Shown: positions 61,261 to 64,000 of the stretch, piece after piece
Position numbering within the stretch: position 1 is the stretch's first letter
How the letters are laid out: each line of letters opens with the position of its first letter
Source of the DNA: Clavelina lepadiformis
Lineage: Eukaryota > Chordata > Ascidiacea > Aplousobranchia > Clavelinidae
DNA length: 64,000 nucleotides
NCBI RefSeq assembly: GCF_947623445.1
Contig: NC_135248.1
Coordinates: forward strand, 4,960,977-5,024,976
Reading direction: 5' to 3'
The notes under the pieces: generated by a model
Seen by the model: the letters and a program-made list of their open reading frames with translations, nothing else
Databases searched by the model: none
What the model was told of the DNA's origin: nothing
Made by a program: the position numbers and the translations under genes

Positions 61261-62155
61261 GCGAACAAGTTTGCATCGTCGATGCTCATATCATTACGTA
61301 ACAGCATATACGCCTTGTTGACAACAGTGATAAATTAATACCGTTACAACAACAATAACGCATTAGATCGGTCAATTTCAAGACTTGCAGCAATACGAAA
61401 CAAATGCAAAAGACATAGCAGAGAGGTGAATATTATTGCCAAATCGTTGCGAGTTTGCGCTTCAATGGATGCGGTTGGTTGCATTGGCTTTTGAACTTCC
61501 CGCGCAGTCAGTTAAAATGTTTGCTCCTCCGATTACGACGATTTTGTAACGGTTAAGTGCTGTAGAATAATGTTAACGTAAATATAGATTTACTGCTTCG
61601 TGCATACAAACGAAGGCTTCGGAAAAAACTTTTCCAAGCATTCCAAAGCTCTACTTATCGTAATAAGCATTTAAGAAAAAATAAACTTGCAATGAAGATT
61701 CTATCTCTTATATCTTACTGATCTTTCCAAACTTTCTTTAGGACAGGTGTGTTTATTCTGCAATAAATCACGAACGTTTTACAAGACCCGCCCAACTAAT
61801 TCAATATTGGGCGAAGTAAAATTTTCCGCCAAACTTTGACCGACAATTCTATTTTTATTACTTTTTTATCTGTAAGTGATTTCAAACTACTTTAAAATCT
61901 GTGAACCTATAAGCGTCGTGGTCTTATGCATCGTTTGTACTTTGAAGTATAAAGGTTATACTATACTACTTCTTCTACTATTTCTACTACTACTACTACT
62001 ACTACTACTATACTTGAGTCTTTGCAGAAAATTCTAATAATCCTAGTTGTTGAAACGTTTAATCCAAAAATGTTTCAATAAACCAAACACACAGAAGTAA
62101 AGATTTCAAATCAGTCGCTGCTCCATAGAGCTGTATAGGAATCACGTGCCAATTA
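61075..62155 (+). repeat. Dispersed repeat R1, copy 3
   Basis: Same as copies 1 and 2 up to the ggaatcacgtgccaatta landmark, with a compound CTA/TAC microsatellite at 61965-62012. It forms a large inverted repeat with 63197-64000. Confidence 0.75.
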
Positions 62156-62174
62156 GATTAGAGTTAGATTAGAA

Positions 62175-62951
62175 AAACAATTAGAGTTGTTTCTAATTCC
62201 AGATTTATTTCTTCATTTGCATGAAAGATTTTAATTATTTCCTATACAAGGTACCTGTACCAATTAAACCCCACCTAACAGTTTTTTGAAAATAACTCAA
62301 GAATCATAAATGAAAATAGACTGAAAAATCGTATTGATTTAGTGAGGGTATATGACTACAACATATTAAAACCACAATACCTGACAACCCTCTAGAAAAA
62401 TTTATATAGAATTTAAAAATTTTTGCAAAAAAAAGTGTATTATCCTTTTCATAACAAGTTGGTTGTTACATGAAAATTTCATCCGGCTGACAACAGTTCA
62501 TTCAACCGGCCAAATTCTCAGTTATTTTTTTCTCAATTAACAAAACCAGCTTAACTGCAAATATCAAGTTTTTGTTGTGCTCTAGCGAATAGTTGGATCA
62601 CGTGACATGGATGAAATCTGGTAAACCATCATGAATTTATATTAGTTTTTATATAGGGATAAACATTTTCTTTCATTTGCACGGGTTTGCGAAATATGAG
62701 CAATGGGCCTTATTAAGGGTAAACGGTATAGGGTCTAACCTTATTTTAAAAACAAAGAAAAGCGCAGTAAACTGATACCGTGAAAGTCACCATTGCATAA
62801 GTAACTAGTCAGACAGTAAACGCAAATTGAAATAAGAAAACTATATCGTTTAAAGTGGTCATAAAAAGTAAAACGTTTTTAACATTACTGAAAGTACTGT
62901 AAACAAAATTAACCACAGCCATTATTACACTTTGCAGTAGTAGTAGTAGTC
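62175..62951 (+). repeat. Second unit of the tandem duplication, with truncated R1
   Basis: R2 block at 62180-62340, empty hAT site at 62344-62355, then the counterpart of 60681-61260 and the first 165 bases of R1 (62775-62940). It breaks off in a TAG/GTA run, where the next hAT MITE is inserted. Confidence 0.7.
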
Positions 62952-63188
62952 CAGGGATGTCCAACCTTTTATTATAGTGGGCCGCATTGTCACTTGAAAT
63001 AATTCATTGGGCCGCCGAACCTGTTAAATTTCAAGAAAAATGGGTACATAAAGAGCTGAGTGTTACAATTTAATTAGGATAAGATTCAAAGGTTAAAATA
63101 CTACTTGGAGTGAAAATGACTAGCGCGGCGCACAAAAATCTCAGGCGGGCCGCACTGTGGCCCGCGAGCCGAAGGTTGGACATTCATG
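62952..63188. mobile_element. hAT-type MITE, 237 bp, with 8-bp target duplication
   Basis: The ends are CAGGGATGTCCAACCTT and AAGGTTGGACATTCATG, typical of the group with the gtgggccgc core. Exact 8-bp duplications TAGTAGTC lie at 62944-62951 and 63189-63196. Non-coding. A different family from the MITEs at 28398 and 56045. Confidence 0.88.
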
Positions 63189-63196
63189 TAGTAGTC

Positions 63197-64000
63197 TATC
63201 TTCCTTTATAGAACCTCGCATTGTTTGGCTTTTTTAGACTTTAGGCCTATTATCTTTACGACGGGTTTGATTAGTTCGTATTTTACAATTTTCACCCACT
63301 CGGTTTCCTTTGTCAGTTAATTGGCACGTGATTCCTATACAGCTCTATGGAGCAGTGACTGATTTGAAATCTTTACTTCTGTGTGTTTGGTTAATTGAAA
63401 CATTTTTGGATTAAACGTTTCAACAACTAGGATTATTAGAATTTTCTGCAAAGACTCAAGTATAGTAGTAGTAGTAGTAGTAGTAGTAGAAATAGTAGAA
63501 GAAGTAGTATAGTATAACCTTTATACTTCAAAGTACAAACGATGCATAAGACCACGACGCTTATAGGTTCACAGATTTTAAAGTAGTTTGAAATCACTTA
63601 CAGATAAAAAAGTAATAAAAATAGAATTGTCGGTCAAAGTTTGGCGGAAAATTTTACTTCGCCCAATATTGAATTAGTTGGGCGGGTCTTGTAAAACGTT
63701 CGTGATTTATTGCAGAATAAACACACCTGTCCTAAAGAAAGTTTGGAAAGATCAGTAAGATATAAGAGATAGAATCTTCATTGCAAGTTTATTTTTTCTT
63801 AAATGCTTATTACGATAAGTAGAGCTTTGGAATGCTTGGAAAAGTTTTTTCCGAAGCCTTCGTTTGTATGCACGAAGCAGTAAATCTATATTTACGTTAA
63901 CATTATTCTACAGCACTTAACCGTTACAAAATCGTCGTAATCGGAGGAGCAAACATTTTAACTGACTGCGCGGGAAGTTCAAAAGCCAATGCAACCAACC
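63197..64000 (-). repeat. Dispersed repeat R1, inverted copy running off the window
   Basis: Reverse complement of R1, starting at the ttctataaaggaaaatagac landmark of the long copies and carrying a GTA microsatellite at 63461-63490. With 61075-62155 it forms an inverted repeat with arms of at least 0.8 kb. Confidence 0.75.

Overview
The window is AT-rich, intron-rich animal DNA. The intelectin piece, the IAP genes with BIR-BIR-UBA-RING layout, the laccase-like multicopper oxidases (MCOs) and the mix of hAT, piggyBac, Gypsy and Polinton-like elements suggest an invertebrate deuterostome. An ascidian of the Ciona type is my best guess, but this is inference from style and gene families, not a database match.

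The host backbone is a family of multicopper oxidase genes. Gene A (154-1413, minus) is cut by the left edge. Gene C (7432-12807, minus) is a 16-exon copy of about 690 residues with all four copper motifs. Gene D (49032-54427, minus) is its segmental duplicate with two one-base length changes. Gene B (17564-39352, plus) is a relative of A in inverted orientation with a C-terminal membrane anchor; it is broken and split by a 17.1-kb insertion. Locus E (44703-46101, minus) keeps only MCO exons 2-4, and its first exon has been replaced by the first two exons of an intelectin-like lectin gene. Two inverted 3' fragments (13553-14540 and 55210-55735, plus) are gene scraps. A dispersed repeat of about 1.1 kb (called R1 here) flanks the MCO units in both orientations and probably drove the duplications and inversions.

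The centre (19339-36442) is a Polinton-like element inserted in exon 7 of gene B. It is bounded by a 6-bp target duplication (GCTGTG), begins with AG, and has a 15-bp minisatellite near each end. Its terminal inverted repeats are about 6.07 kb each and nearly identical. Each arm carries an open IAP gene (BIR-BIR-UBA-RING) and a fragment resembling the N-terminal region of a Polinton-type DNA polymerase. The 4.9-kb loop holds a nested DNA element with GTGTTTAA-rich ends, an unidentified spliced gene and a hAT-type MITE. No other Polinton gene was seen.

The right part (55.7-64 kb) is repeat-rich. A hAT-type MITE is interrupted by an intact-looking Ty3/Gypsy LTR element with identical LTRs, and a nearby duplicate of the site lacks both. 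Another hAT MITE lies between R1 copies that form a large inverted repeat running off the window. Other mobile debris includes a decayed piggyBac transposon ending exactly at a TTAA inside an MCO intron, and a possible THAP-domain scrap.
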